Shown piece after piece: positions 18,173 through 26,384 of a stretch of DNA of 64,000 bases (within the stretch, counting starts at the first letter, position 1; the number at the start of each line of letters is the position of its first letter). The notes under the pieces are model-generated. The model did not search any database. It was not told where the DNA came from and was given only the letters and a program-made list of their open reading frames with translations. This DNA comes from Phytoactinopolyspora halophila. GTDB lineage: Bacteria > Actinomycetota > Actinomycetes > Jiangellales > Jiangellaceae. The DNA lies in contig NZ_QMIG01000013.1 of assembly GCF_003287285.1 (NCBI RefSeq), positions 59,445 through 123,444 of the forward strand, written 5' to 3'. Both the position numbers and the translations under genes were made by a program.

Positions 18173-18337
18173 TCAGGCGGCGGCGAAGACGAGCGGTGTG
18201 TCGATGACCGGTGCGTCACCCGCGAGGATCGCGGCGTCACAGCCACGGCAGACGTACTCGTCGGGCTCGCCGCCGGGAACCGCGTCGAAGACGGTGTCGG
18301 TGCGGCATTCCGCGCACCAGCTCATCACCGAGTCCAT
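18173..18337 (-). CDS. Small zinc-ribbon-like protein
   Basis: This 54-residue protein contains two CxxC pairs, WCAECRTD and VCRGCDAA, spaced about 20 residues apart, which should bind one zinc ion. The ATG is preceded by a strong AAGGAG at the right distance, which argues that this short gene is real. It is convergent with the upstream methyltransferase gene. Function unknown; similar tiny zinc-ribbon proteins are common in actinobacteria. Confidence 0.75.
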   Translation of the reverse strand: MDSVMSWCAECRTDTVFDAVPGGEPDEYVCRGCDAAILAGDAPVIDTPLVFAAA

Positions 18338-18589
18338 CCGCGTCTCCTTCCGTTTCTGCTCGCTGTGACCAGGCTGGCACGCGGCGCGGACAGAACCCGG
18401 GAGGCGCGCCGGGAAGCGTCGATACCGGATCACGGACGGCACCGATGAATCCGGCGTTCGCCCGTGGTCAACCTCTCGTGAGGTGCCGACGTGAGACAGT
18501 GCCAGCCGGCCGGGATCGCCAGATAGTTGGCGCGACCTGTCAATTCGCGGCATCATCGCTGGTACGGACTCGACGAGAGCGGGGATGGC

Positions 18590-19600
18590 ATGCAGACGGT
18601 GTGGAAGGGCTCGATCTCGTTTGGCCTGGTGTCCATTCCGGTTCGGCTGGTGTCGGCCACCGAGGAGAAGGACGTCAGCTTCCGCCAGGTGCACGCGGTC
18701 GACGGTGGCCGGATCCGATACCGGCGGGTATGCGAGAAGGACGGCGAGGAGGTCGCCTACGCCGACATCGCCAAGGGATACGAACTTCCCGATGGTGAGA
18801 TGGTCATCCTGACCAGCGACGATCTCGCGGATCTCCCCGTCGCGTCGAGCCGCGCCGTCGAAGTTCTCGGATTCGTGCCGTTCTCGCAGATCGACCCCAC
18901 CGCGCTGGCTCGTGCCTACTACGTCGAGCCGACCGGCGACGCCAAGCCGTACGTGCTGCTCCGGGACTCGCTGGAGCAGTCCGGCCGCGTCGGCGTCGTG
19001 AAGGTGGCGCTGCGCAACCGGGAACGGCTGGCCATCCTGCGGGCACACGAGGGCGTGCTGGTGGTGCAAACGATGCTGTGGCCGGACGAGATCCGCCAGC
19101 CCGAGTTCGGCTTCCTGTCGGAGAAGGTCGAGGTCCGGGACCAGGAAATGGCGATGGCCGAGTCCTACATCGAAACACTGTCCGGCGATTTCGAGCCGGA
19201 GCAGTACAGCGACGAGTACCGGACGGCGCTGCTGGAGCTCATCGACGCCAAGGCGGAAGGCGGAGGATCGGTGGCCCCGCCGGCCGAAGAGCCCACCGAG
19301 GGCAAGGTCGTGGACCTGATGGAAGCGCTACGGCGCAGCGTGGAGCAGGCCAAGGACGACCGCGGCGGGGGACAGCGGGCGAGCGGTGGCGCTGCCGCGA
19401 CGGAGACCGGCCCGGCCAAGAGCGCGTCGAAGTCCGGCCAGAAGAAGGCGTCGGGTGCGTCCACCGCCAAGAAGGCGCCTGCCAAGAAGGCACCCGCGAA
19501 GAAGACGGCCGCGAAGAAGACAGCGAAAGCGGCGAAGAAGTCTTCCGCGGCGAAACAATCCGAGAAGGAGACGGGTGAGAAGGCGCGCAAGTCTGCCTGA
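18590..19600 (+). CDS. ku: Ku protein of non-homologous end joining
   Basis: Bacterial Ku forms a homodimeric ring on double-strand DNA ends and recruits ligase D. The 336-residue product starts MQTVWKGSISFGLVSIPVRL and shows CEKDGEEVAYADIAKGYEL, EVLGFVPFSQIDP and LVVQTMLWPDEIR. After residue 250 comes a basic tail with repeated AKKAPAKK and AKKTAAKK motifs, similar to the DNA-binding extension of some actinobacterial Ku proteins. The ATG at 18590 is fixed by the conserved N-terminus. No ligD gene is in the window. Confidence 0.96.
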   Translation: MQTVWKGSISFGLVSIPVRLVSATEEKDVSFRQVHAVDGGRIRYRRVCEKDGEEVAYADIAKGYELPDGEMVILTSDDLADLPVASSRAVEVLGFVPFSQIDPTALARAYYVEPTGDAKPYVLLRDSLEQSGRVGVVKVALRNRERLAILRAHEGVLVVQTMLWPDEIRQPEFGFLSEKVEVRDQEMAMAESYIETLSGDFEPEQYSDEYRTALLELIDAKAEGGGSVAPPAEEPTEGKVVDLMEALRRSVEQAKDDRGGGQRASGGAAATETGPAKSASKSGQKKASGASTAKKAPAKKAPAKKTAAKKTAKAAKKSSAAKQSEKETGEKARKSA

Positions 19601-19606
19601 GCGGAA

Positions 19607-19654
19607 CGACCGGTCGAGATGCCGGGCTCGCGACCGGTCGAGATGCCCGGCTCA
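19607..19654. terminator. Two 24-bp repeats forming a possible bidirectional terminator
   Basis: Two tandem copies begin CGACCGGTCGAGATGC. They differ so that GCCGGGC in the first and GCCCGGC in the second can pair as a 7-bp stem, and each copy contains the palindrome GACCGGTC. The structure lies in the 51-bp gap between the convergent ku and NUDIX-NYN genes, where a shared terminator would be expected. There is no T-run, so the call is tentative. Confidence 0.45.
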
Positions 19655-20539
19655 CGTGCGAGCCTGCCGGGTGATGAGGCCATGCAGCGTGCGCGGACCG
19701 AGCGTCTTCGCGCCATGCGATTCGACCCGCTCGCGCAGGCCCCGATCGGCGGTGGCGACGACGATATGGTCGTCGGGCCGCTGTATGGATGCCTCGGCCA
19801 CGGCCGCCACGATGGTGTCGTCGCCGTTGACTGCCGCCCGCTCCACGGTGATCGAGCTGGTCGGCTCGTCGTCGATGTCGCGGGCATCACCTTCGACGAC
19901 GAGGTGCACCTGCGGCCACCAGTACGTGCCGGGTAGGCCGAGCTCCGCACCCGGCAGGGGAGGAGCACCTGCGAGCCGGGTGCGCAGGCGGTGGGCGGCA
20001 CCGGCACGATCGAGCCACCAGCCGTCCGGGCGCGAGCCGACGACGTTGGCGGCGTCGACGACGAGAACGAGCTGGCGAAACATCTGCTCCCGGATGGACG
20101 GCCAGTACGCGGCGAACCCGGGATGCAGCGGCAGCGTGTCGACGTCGGCGGGGACGACCCAGGACACCGCGAGGCTCTCCGCGTCGGCGGCGTACGGCTC
20201 GAAGGCGCCGGCACGATCGGCGATGACCGTGGTGTAAGACCAGCTGCCATGGTCCTCAACCCATGCGTGATTCGGCCGGACCAGCTCCGGCGGGATTCCC
20301 GCCTCCTCGTGCGCTTCGCGCAACGCGCCGTCGACCGCGGGTTCCCCGGAGGCCCGCGCCCCGCCCGGCACGCCCCACGTGCCGCCATGATGGCTCCACT
20401 CGGCCCGGTGCTGCAGCAGTACGCCGTGTTCCGGATCCACGAGGAGGAGACCAGCCGAGCCGTAGAGGCCCCAGTGGCGCTGCCCGCACTCGCACTCCAC
20501 CCACCCGTCGCCATCAGTGCGGTGTCTGACTGGAGTCAT
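19652..20539 (-). CDS. NUDIX hydrolase fused to a NYN-like PIN domain
   Basis: Residues 1-150 form a NUDIX domain: the NUDIX box runs from GGARASGEPAVDGALREAHE to EAGIPPEL and supplies the metal-binding glutamates of pyrophosphohydrolases. Residues 165-295 match the YacP/NYN-like family: LVLVVDAANVVGSRPDGWWL, VHLVVEGDAR, NGDDTIVAAV and HIVVATADRGLRERV carry acidic residues at the positions expected for a metal-dependent nuclease-like fold. The ATG at 20539 is where homology begins. In many relatives I recall the second domain as a separate protein, so the fusion is notable. Confidence 0.82.
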   Translation of the reverse strand: MTPVRHRTDGDGWVECECGQRHWGLYGSAGLLLVDPEHGVLLQHRAEWSHHGGTWGVPGGARASGEPAVDGALREAHEEAGIPPELVRPNHAWVEDHGSWSYTTVIADRAGAFEPYAADAESLAVSWVVPADVDTLPLHPGFAAYWPSIREQMFRQLVLVVDAANVVGSRPDGWWLDRAGAAHRLRTRLAGAPPLPGAELGLPGTYWWPQVHLVVEGDARDIDDEPTSSITVERAAVNGDDTIVAAVAEASIQRPDDHIVVATADRGLRERVESHGAKTLGPRTLHGLITRQART

Positions 20540-20634
20540 CGCTTCTAGCTTCCCACGAGACGGTGTGACCGATGATTTCGCCCGCACGCGATGGTCTGCC
20601 TTTTCGTAGATACGTGTTCTCGAAGGGAGACATG

Positions 20635-21147
20635 ATGAGCGCAGTGACACCCCGGGCCGAGGTCGACACCCGATTCAGCATGCCCGGCGCGACGGCGCCG
20701 CCGTGGGAGGACGTGCAGGACATCGTGGAGAACGCGGAGCTGTACTGGATCTCGACGGTGCACCCGGAGGGCCGCCCCCACGTGACCCCTCTGCTGGCCG
20801 TGTGGGTCGACGACGCCCTGTACTTCTGCACCGGTCCCGAAGAACGCAAGGCGAAGAACCTCGCCCTCAACCCGGAGTGCGTGCTCACGACCGGACGGAA
20901 CGAGCTGAATGACGGGATCGACGTCGTCGTCGAGGGCTCGGCGGTACGGGTCGACGACGACGCGAAGCTACAGCGGCTGGCAGTCACGTACGAGGCCAAG
21001 TACGGGCCGGGGTGGCGCTTCGAGGCCCGCGACGGGCTGTTCCACCATTCCAGCGGTGCGGGACACGCGCTAGTGTTCGAGGTGGCGCCGGTGACCGTGT
21101 TCGGATTCCGCAAGGGGGAATACAGCCAGACCAAATACCGGTTCTGA
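20635..21147 (+). CDS. Pyridoxamine 5'-phosphate oxidase-fold protein
   Basis: This 170-residue split-barrel protein has the PPOX-like core YWISTVHPEGRPHVTPLLAV, FCTGPEERKAKNLALNPECV, and a C-terminal YEAKYGPGWRFEARDGLF. Actinobacterial members bind FMN or F420 and act as reductases of unknown substrates. It is a distant relative of the protein at 2436-2996. Two adjacent ATG codons (20632 and 20635) are possible; the second is better spaced from AAGGGAG. Confidence 0.82.
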   Translation: MSAVTPRAEVDTRFSMPGATAPPWEDVQDIVENAELYWISTVHPEGRPHVTPLLAVWVDDALYFCTGPEERKAKNLALNPECVLTTGRNELNDGIDVVVEGSAVRVDDDAKLQRLAVTYEAKYGPGWRFEARDGLFHHSSGAGHALVFEVAPVTVFGFRKGEYSQTKYRF

Positions 21148-21251
21148 TCCCCCGTCGTTGTCGCTGCGCGAAGTGTCTACAATGGACAACGGCGCGCGGT
21201 GCCGTAAGGGAGCGTTCTTGCCCTGTGGCACCGGAGTCGATGGGCTGGTGG

Positions 21252-21283
21252 TTGGACAGAGTGCCACGCGAGTTTGGTACAGT
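21252..21283 (+). promoter_or_regulatory. Possible tRNA-Leu promoter
   Basis: TTGGAC at 21252-21257 and TACAGT at 21278-21283 resemble -35 and -10 boxes and end 34 bp before the tRNA. The 20-bp spacer is longer than usual, so this is weak. Confidence 0.3.
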
Positions 21284-21317
21284 TGCTCGGCCGCCGGCGC
21301 ACGAGCGCCGACACTTT

Positions 21318-21402
21318 GTCCGGGTGGCGGAATAGGCAGACGCGCTAGCTTGAGGTGCTAGTCCCCGTCAAGGGGGTGGGGGTTCAAGTCCCCCCTCGGA
21401 CA
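21318..21402 (+). tRNA. tRNA-Leu (anticodon GAG)
   Basis: The 85-nt gene folds as a class II tRNA. The acceptor stem pairs GTCCGGG (21318-21324) with CTCGGAC (21395-21401), and A at 21402 is the discriminator base. The anticodon stem CTAGC/GCTAG encloses the loop TTGAGGT, so the anticodon at 21352-21354 is GAG and reads CUC/CUU leucine codons. A long variable arm (TCCCC-GTCA-AGGGG) is present and the T arm is GGGGG-TTCAAGT-CCCCC. CCA is not encoded. The 3' part is the attachment site of the mobile element and also encodes the recombinase C-terminus on the other strand. Confidence 0.96.
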
Positions 21403-23037
21403 CGCCCATGCCACACGCGCCAGGTCAACTTCTACGTTGACCTGGCGTGGGTCGGCGTTATACGTGAGCTTGAGACCCAGCGACGGGTAGAGTTCGGCTC
21501 GTTCTTCAGGTGTGGCTTCGGCCAATGCCGATGTGATTCCGCCCACGTGGGCGATGAGTTCTTCGATCTCTTGATCCGCGGCGGTCCTCTTCTGGGTGGC
21601 GCGCCGGAGCTCTTCTTTGAGGTGATCGCGTTCATGGGTGCGCTGGGCGAGCTTCTCGGTGAGGAGGGCCATGTCGCCGGAGGCCTCTTCGATGGCATCA
21701 ACGAGGTTGCGGATCTTGCGTTCTCGGTCTGCGATCTGTTTGCGAAGTGATGCGATATGGGCGTCGTGGGTCGCGCTCGGTTCTTGTGCCGCGTGGAGCC
21801 ATTCTGGGCTGGCAAGCGTAGCGAGCCACGGATCGAGCTTGGAGATGATCTCGTCTTCGCGGACGTACAGGCTGGACGGGTGGCCCGTCATGTCTGGTGT
21901 GATCGACCGTCGTCTTCCGGGAATGCACCGGTACATCTTCCAGCCACGACCGTTGGCATGGCGTGATTTGTGGTAGCCCGCCTGCATCCGTAGACCGCAC
22001 TGACCGCAGAACAGCAGGCCCGAGAGCGCGTAAGAACGCTTGGCCGGCATTGCTCTTGTGGTGCCCGGTTTGCTTCTACTGGCGATTCGAGTCTGCACGG
22101 CGGTGAAGAGATCGTCATCAACGAGTGGTTCGTGAGACTTGTGGTCGGGCATGCTCCAGCTGTCGCGGCGCCGCCAGCGCATCTTCGTCTGGTAGCCCGC
22201 AGCGACGTCGTCGGGGTCGACGAGTGCTTCGAACTTTTCCTGCTTGCCCCAGACCCGAACACCGGTGTAGACGGGGTTGACCAGAATGGCGCGGACGGCG
22301 GAGTGTGCCCAGCCTCTCTGGTCCCGGTGCGGGTTGCGTCGTGGGTCGTGCTGCGAAGGGGAGGGATGACCGACATCGGTGAGGTGCTGCGCGATGGCAC
22401 GCAACCCCATGCCGCTGCGGTACATCGTGAAGATCTCCTTGACCACGGTGGCGGTCACTGGGTCTGGTTCCAGCCGTCGCAGTCGTTGCCCTAGGGCGGC
22501 TTTGGCGGGGTTGGGATGCTCGCCGGCGTCAACGAGTTGGTAGCCGTAGGGTGGCCGGCCGGCGAGGTGTCGATCGGTGGTTTCGGCGAGGTTGGCCATG
22601 GCGTCTTTGACGCGTTTTTGGATGCGCATCCGTTCGCCCTTGGACATTCCACCGAACAGAGCCATCACCAGGTCGTGTCCTTCGCTGCCGGGGTCGATGC
22701 GACCGCCGACCTCCGGCACCCAGAGACTGACTCCGTGGTGCGTGAGCACGGGGAATGTCAGCGCGAACTGTGCGCCGTAGAAGGCGCGTTGCGGTTCGCC
22801 GATCACGAGTTCGGTGAACGGTCGAGCCGGGTTGGTGATGTCGTCGAGTAACCGTGACGCCTCGGCGCGTCGTTTCCACGGCAACGAACGTGATTGGCCG
22901 ATATCGAAGTACTCGGCGACTATCTCGCCGCCGTGGGGGTCGATGAGCTGTTGTGCGCGTCGGACTTGCCAACCACGGCTGGACTCTGGGTCTTGGGCGT
23001 CTTCGGTTGAGCATCGGCCGTAGAAGGCGAATCGCAT
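21358..23037 (-). CDS. Large serine recombinase (site-specific integrase)
   Basis: This 559-residue protein should catalyse integration and, with a directionality factor, excision. The N-terminal resolvase domain starts RFAFYGRCSTEDAQDPESSR with the nucleophilic serine at residue 10, and continues through ITNPARPFTELVIGEPQRAF and ALFGGMSKGERMRI. A recombinase domain (GRPPYGYQLVD, AILVNPVYTGVRVWGKQEK) and a zinc ribbon (LLFCGQCGLRMQ, MYRCIPGRRR) follow. A coiled coil (about residues 430-500) leads to the tail. The tail CPRGDLNPHPLDGD is read from the complement of tRNA-Leu and the stop lies in its anticodon stem. A GGAGCGAGG site precedes the ATG. Confidence 0.93.
   Translation of the reverse strand: MRFAFYGRCSTEDAQDPESSRGWQVRRAQQLIDPHGGEIVAEYFDIGQSRSLPWKRRAEASRLLDDITNPARPFTELVIGEPQRAFYGAQFALTFPVLTHHGVSLWVPEVGGRIDPGSEGHDLVMALFGGMSKGERMRIQKRVKDAMANLAETTDRHLAGRPPYGYQLVDAGEHPNPAKAALGQRLRRLEPDPVTATVVKEIFTMYRSGMGLRAIAQHLTDVGHPSPSQHDPRRNPHRDQRGWAHSAVRAILVNPVYTGVRVWGKQEKFEALVDPDDVAAGYQTKMRWRRRDSWSMPDHKSHEPLVDDDLFTAVQTRIASRSKPGTTRAMPAKRSYALSGLLFCGQCGLRMQAGYHKSRHANGRGWKMYRCIPGRRRSITPDMTGHPSSLYVREDEIISKLDPWLATLASPEWLHAAQEPSATHDAHIASLRKQIADRERKIRNLVDAIEEASGDMALLTEKLAQRTHERDHLKEELRRATQKRTAADQEIEELIAHVGGITSALAEATPEERAELYPSLGLKLTYNADPRQVNVEVDLARVAWACPRGDLNPHPLDGD
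21384..21404. other. attL core
   Basis: The 21-bp sequence covering the tRNA T-loop, T-stem 3' strand, acceptor 3' strand and three bases beyond matches attR at 20 of 21 positions. Crossover must fall within or beside it. Confidence 0.85.
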
Positions 23038-23231
23038 CCTCGCTCCACGGTGAGACCTGTTGTGTTTCCGTCCCGTCTGGCTGCCTGCCGGGCGCGGACG
23101 TTTCTGAGTATCTTCAGTATGATCCTGGCCGCTTCGGCTGGTGGTTTCCAGTCGGGCGGCGTGTCGACAACAAGTTTTGGTGGTTCATGGAGCGTTGTCC
23201 GAGTTGTATGTTGGCCGACCATGGGAATCAC
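22920..23231 (-). CDS. Small protein overlapping the recombinase start
   Basis: This 103-residue frame begins upstream of the recombinase and overlaps its first 118 bp. Its first half (DWKPPAEAARIILKILRNV, then RARQAARRDG) resembles the short helical protein often encoded just before actinobacterial serine recombinases; the second half lies over the recombinase and may not be conserved. Its position suggests an accessory or directionality role, but that is inference. No strong ribosome site is visible. Confidence 0.45.
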   Translation of the reverse strand: MIPMVGQHTTRTTLHEPPKLVVDTPPDWKPPAEAARIILKILRNVRARQAARRDGNTTGLTVERGCDSPSTADAQPKTPKTQSPAVVGKSDAHNSSSTPTAAR

Positions 23232-23286
23232 GCCGTTTCAGGTTCCCGCGGCCGCCCCTCATGGGCGCTGGGCGACCGGTATCTGT

Positions 23287-23934
23287 TCACGGCTCCGCGA
23301 TGTCACCGTGAAGGAAGGCCGCTGCGCTGGCTCGGCGGCTGAGGTCTTCGTTGACGAACTGGGCGAAGTCTTGCTCCCGGTTGGTGATGCGTGTTTCGGC
23401 TGGTTCGTCAGGTGAGGGTTCGCCGGGCCAGGTGGTTTGGCGGGTTGGCCGGTCGCGGTCGAGGCGGGTGCCGGAGATGGTGACCCATTCGCGGAGGCGT
23501 TCGCGGGCGGCGCGAAAGTCGACCATCCAGGCCAGTGGTGCGGCGGGGTCTTGGTGGGGGTCGTAGGCGCCGAGCCATTTGAGGTGCAGGGCGGAGAGTT
23601 CCCAGACGAGTTCGGGGTGGCGGTGCCAGTAGGGCGGGATGATCGAGGCGGGGAGGCCGAATTCGCGGCGGAGCCAGTTGACCCAGTCGTTGAGGGCGTG
23701 CCATTCGGTTTCGGCTTCGTCGGCGGTGAGGGTGCGCCAGTTCACGGGGTGCAGTGGTAGGCCGTAGGCGTCGTGGAATAGTGCGTCGACCTCGTCGTCG
23801 ATGTCGGCGTCGTGGCTGGTGGGGTTGAGCGGTTCGGCGGTGACCATGTCGGGTTCGTCCATGTCGGGCACGAAGTCCAGGGACGCGTCGTGTGCGTGGT
23901 CGTCTGTGCGGTCGGGCGTGTTGAAGTCGCGCAT
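23287..23934 (-). CDS. Hypothetical element protein, DUF4913-like
   Basis: The 215-residue protein has an acidic, disordered first 55 residues. A conserved tryptophan-rich middle follows: DWVNWLRREFGLPASIIPPY, WHRHPELVWELSALHLKWL, AYDPHQDPAAPLAWMVDFRA. This pattern of W, HPE and W.D..R resembles DUF4913 proteins that are common in actinobacterial plasmids and conjugative elements. No function is known. It lies 15 bp downstream of ssb on the same strand. The family name is from memory and should be treated as tentative. Confidence 0.6.
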   Translation of the reverse strand: MRDFNTPDRTDDHAHDASLDFVPDMDEPDMVTAEPLNPTSHDADIDDEVDALFHDAYGLPLHPVNWRTLTADEAETEWHALNDWVNWLRREFGLPASIIPPYWHRHPELVWELSALHLKWLGAYDPHQDPAAPLAWMVDFRAARERLREWVTISGTRLDRDRPTRQTTWPGEPSPDEPAETRITNREQDFAQFVNEDLSRRASAAAFLHGDIAEP

Positions 23935-23949
23935 CGTGGTGTCTCCTGC

Positions 23950-24489
23950 TCAGCGGGTCACGGCTGGTGGGCTGGGCGGTGGTGGAGGGCTGACGGGTTC
24001 GGCCGCGTTCGTTCGCGTCGTGTTGTTCCGCGTGACATCGGCGTCGCGAGGTGTCGATGCGGGCGACGCGGGTGCCGCGGCCCCACGCGCGCCGTCGGGT
24101 CCTGTTCGGCCGCTGTCTCGTTCACGGGCAGGGGCCTTGCGCTGGACCTCATACGTGGTGGTGTTCGGGTCGTGGACGAGACGTTTGGCGACGAACTGTT
24201 CGTCGGTGCGTTCTTCTCCGTCCACGTTGCGGGTGTATTGGCGGACGTAGCCTTGGGCGACGATGTCGTCGCCGCGGCGGAAGCGTTCGTATGAGCGTTC
24301 TGCGCCTTGGCCGAATTGGACGAGGTTGTGGTAGGTGGGGTCGAGTTTGCGGAATGTGCCGTCGTCGTGGCGTTCGAAGTGGTTGATGCCGATGCGCACG
24401 TACAGGCGGGCTTGGCCGTCGTCGTTGAAGCTGAGTCGGGGTTCGGCGGCGACGAAACCGTTGATCGCTTGGGTTGTCTTGATAGCCAC
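23950..24489 (-). CDS. ssb: Single-stranded DNA-binding protein
   Basis: The 179-residue OB-fold protein (KTTQAINGFVAAEPRLSFND, ARLYVRIGINHFERH, DPTYHNLVQFGQGAERSYER, GDDIVAQGYVRQYTRNVDG) should coat single-stranded DNA during transfer and primer synthesis. The C-terminal 60 residues are disordered and rich in Pro/Ala/Thr, and lack the acidic DDDIPF-type tip of chromosomal SSB, as is often seen in plasmid versions. The prim-pol primase and relaxase of the element are its likely partners. Confidence 0.85.
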   Translation of the reverse strand: MAIKTTQAINGFVAAEPRLSFNDDGQARLYVRIGINHFERHDDGTFRKLDPTYHNLVQFGQGAERSYERFRRGDDIVAQGYVRQYTRNVDGEERTDEQFVAKRLVHDPNTTTYEVQRKAPARERDSGRTGPDGARGAAAPASPASTPRDADVTRNNTTRTNAAEPVSPPPPPSPPAVTR

Positions 24490-24570
24490 GGCTACCTCCT
24501 GACCGATAAATGACCGGGCGACCCGGCAGGGCCGGGTGTACCGGTCAGGTGCGTCGCGTGGCCGCGCGTT

Positions 24571-26331
24571 CTAGGCGGCGTCGCGCAGTCGCCGTTCGAG
24601 GTTCTCGCGGTCTTTAGCGAGATGGTCGGCGTCTTCCCGCTTTGTCCATGGGCGCAGGGTGGTGATGATCGGCCGTGCGGTACGCAGGAGGGTGACGCCG
24701 GTGCCGAAGGGCAGGGTGCGCAGCACGTCCGGGGGCATGACCGGGACCCGGCGGACTGAGCGTTGGGTTGATCGTGCGCCGTGGTGGTCGATGGTGGTGG
24801 AGTCGGTGGTCTCGTCGCGTTCGCCGATGAGGGTGCAGAGGTCTTGCAGGTCGCGGCTGTTGGACGCCCCGCCGAGGACGATTTTGACGATGGCGGCGTC
24901 CCAGATGGCGTTCGCGGCGTTGTCGCCCCATTTCTCGCGGGCCTGGGCCAGTGATTGCAGGACCGGCAGGGTGGTGATGCCGGTACCGCCCCCTTCGGCC
25001 ATCAGGGTCGGCAGGGACGGCAGCGGTGCGAGGTTGCCGATCTCGTCCAGGGCGAGCAGTAGCGGTGGATCGAGCCGGGTGCCGGGGGAGCGGGCGGCGA
25101 GTGTGCGTGCGGTTTCGACGAGGTCTTCGATCAGGGCGGCGACCAGGCTAGCTGAGGCGCCGGCTCCGGCGCCGGTGGCGAGCAGGTAGAGGGTGCCGTT
25201 GTCGCGCAGGAACGTTTCGGGGTCGAACACCTCACCGGCGCGTGGTGTGACGGCGTTGAGGACGCGGGGATCGGCCAGGGCGGCGAAGGCGAGGGAGACG
25301 CCGTGCCAGATTGAGTCGCGGGTTTTGGGGTCGGCTTGCAGCATCGCTTCCAGTGAATCGGCCCAGCCGGTGGCGGCGCGTGGATTCGACTGCAGGATGC
25401 GCACCGCGTCGCCGGCGATCGTGGGGTTGAGCGCCCATTGGTACAAGCTGGCGGCGTCGCGGCCGTCGAGGGCGGCGGCGTGCAGGAGCGCTTGGATGGC
25501 GGTAGTGGTTTTGCCTTGCCAGAAGTCGCCTCCGGTGACGCTGGAGTAGTTGGTAGATGAGGCCAGCCCGGTGGCTCGGATCATGGCGGTGAGCGGGTTG
25601 TCGCAGCCGCGGACGGGGGACCAGCGCAGCCCGGCGGGAACGCCGGGCGCGAGCTGCTGGGGGTCGAACACCGCCACCGGGCCGTGGCGCTGACGCGCGG
25701 CGAGGGTTGCGGTGAGGTTGTCCGGCCGGGTCGAGGTCGTGATGACCGGGCCGGGCGCGTCGAGGATCGCGTTGATCACCAGATGCAGCCCTTTGCCGGA
25801 ACGTGGGGGGCCGATGAGCAGGATCGAGTCTTCGACCGTGGCCCACACGGGTCGGCCGTGGGCCGTGCCGAGCAGGTAGCCGACATCGGCAGGTTCCGGT
25901 CTGGTCAGCGACGGCCGCAGCGTCCCCGCTCGTTTCAGCAGTACCCGGGCCGAGGCGGCCCGGGCGACGTCGGCGCGGCTGGCTGTGCCCACGAGCCGGT
26001 GTGGGTCGGTGACCTTGCCCTGGTGCCTGGTCTGCGCGGCACGCCATACCACGACCGCTGCGGCCGTCAGGATAGTGAGGATGGCGGCGACGACGGCCCA
26101 GTAGACGACCGAGTTGAGGTCCGGTGTGCCGAGCGCTGTTCCGACGTCGAGAGGACGGGTCAGCACGCTGAGACTGCTCGTGAGGCTCGTGGCCGGTTGT
26201 GGTTTCCCGGTGAGCACGGCCGTGATATCGCCAGCGCTCCTGAGCACGGCTGCTAACCCGGCGCTCGCGGCGAGCAGGGCGAGGCCGACGGTGGCTGCTT
26301 GGTGGTCGTGAGGACTGGGAGATCGGGTCAC
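24571..26331 (-). CDS. Type IV coupling protein (VirD4/TraG-like)
   Basis: The coupling protein brings the relaxase-DNA complex to the secretion channel. Residues 1-110 hold two membrane segments (VGLALLAASAGLAAVLRSA and VVYWAVVAAILTILTAAAVV). The ATPase domain has Walker A LIGPPRSGKGLHLV, Walker B LLLALDEIGNLAPLPSLPTL and the downstream LPVLQSLAQAREKWG motif, the standard set in this family. The 586-residue length is normal. The gene is separated from the VirB4-type genes by one small gene, as expected for one transfer operon. Confidence 0.93.
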   Translation of the reverse strand: MTRSPSPHDHQAATVGLALLAASAGLAAVLRSAGDITAVLTGKPQPATSLTSSLSVLTRPLDVGTALGTPDLNSVVYWAVVAAILTILTAAAVVVWRAAQTRHQGKVTDPHRLVGTASRADVARAASARVLLKRAGTLRPSLTRPEPADVGYLLGTAHGRPVWATVEDSILLIGPPRSGKGLHLVINAILDAPGPVITTSTRPDNLTATLAARQRHGPVAVFDPQQLAPGVPAGLRWSPVRGCDNPLTAMIRATGLASSTNYSSVTGGDFWQGKTTTAIQALLHAAALDGRDAASLYQWALNPTIAGDAVRILQSNPRAATGWADSLEAMLQADPKTRDSIWHGVSLAFAALADPRVLNAVTPRAGEVFDPETFLRDNGTLYLLATGAGAGASASLVAALIEDLVETARTLAARSPGTRLDPPLLLALDEIGNLAPLPSLPTLMAEGGGTGITTLPVLQSLAQAREKWGDNAANAIWDAAIVKIVLGGASNSRDLQDLCTLIGERDETTDSTTIDHHGARSTQRSVRRVPVMPPDVLRTLPFGTGVTLLRTARPIITTLRPWTKREDADHLAKDRENLERRLRDAA

Positions 26332-26384
26332 ACCGGTCAGGTGCGCGCTGCCCGCCGGATGGTAGCGGCCCTACTCGGAGGGCG

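Noticed and set aside
19165..20514. 449-codon minus-strand frame spanning ku and the NUDIX gene
   Set aside because: It runs antisense to ku and out of frame with the NUDIX-NYN protein, and its sequence is low complexity.
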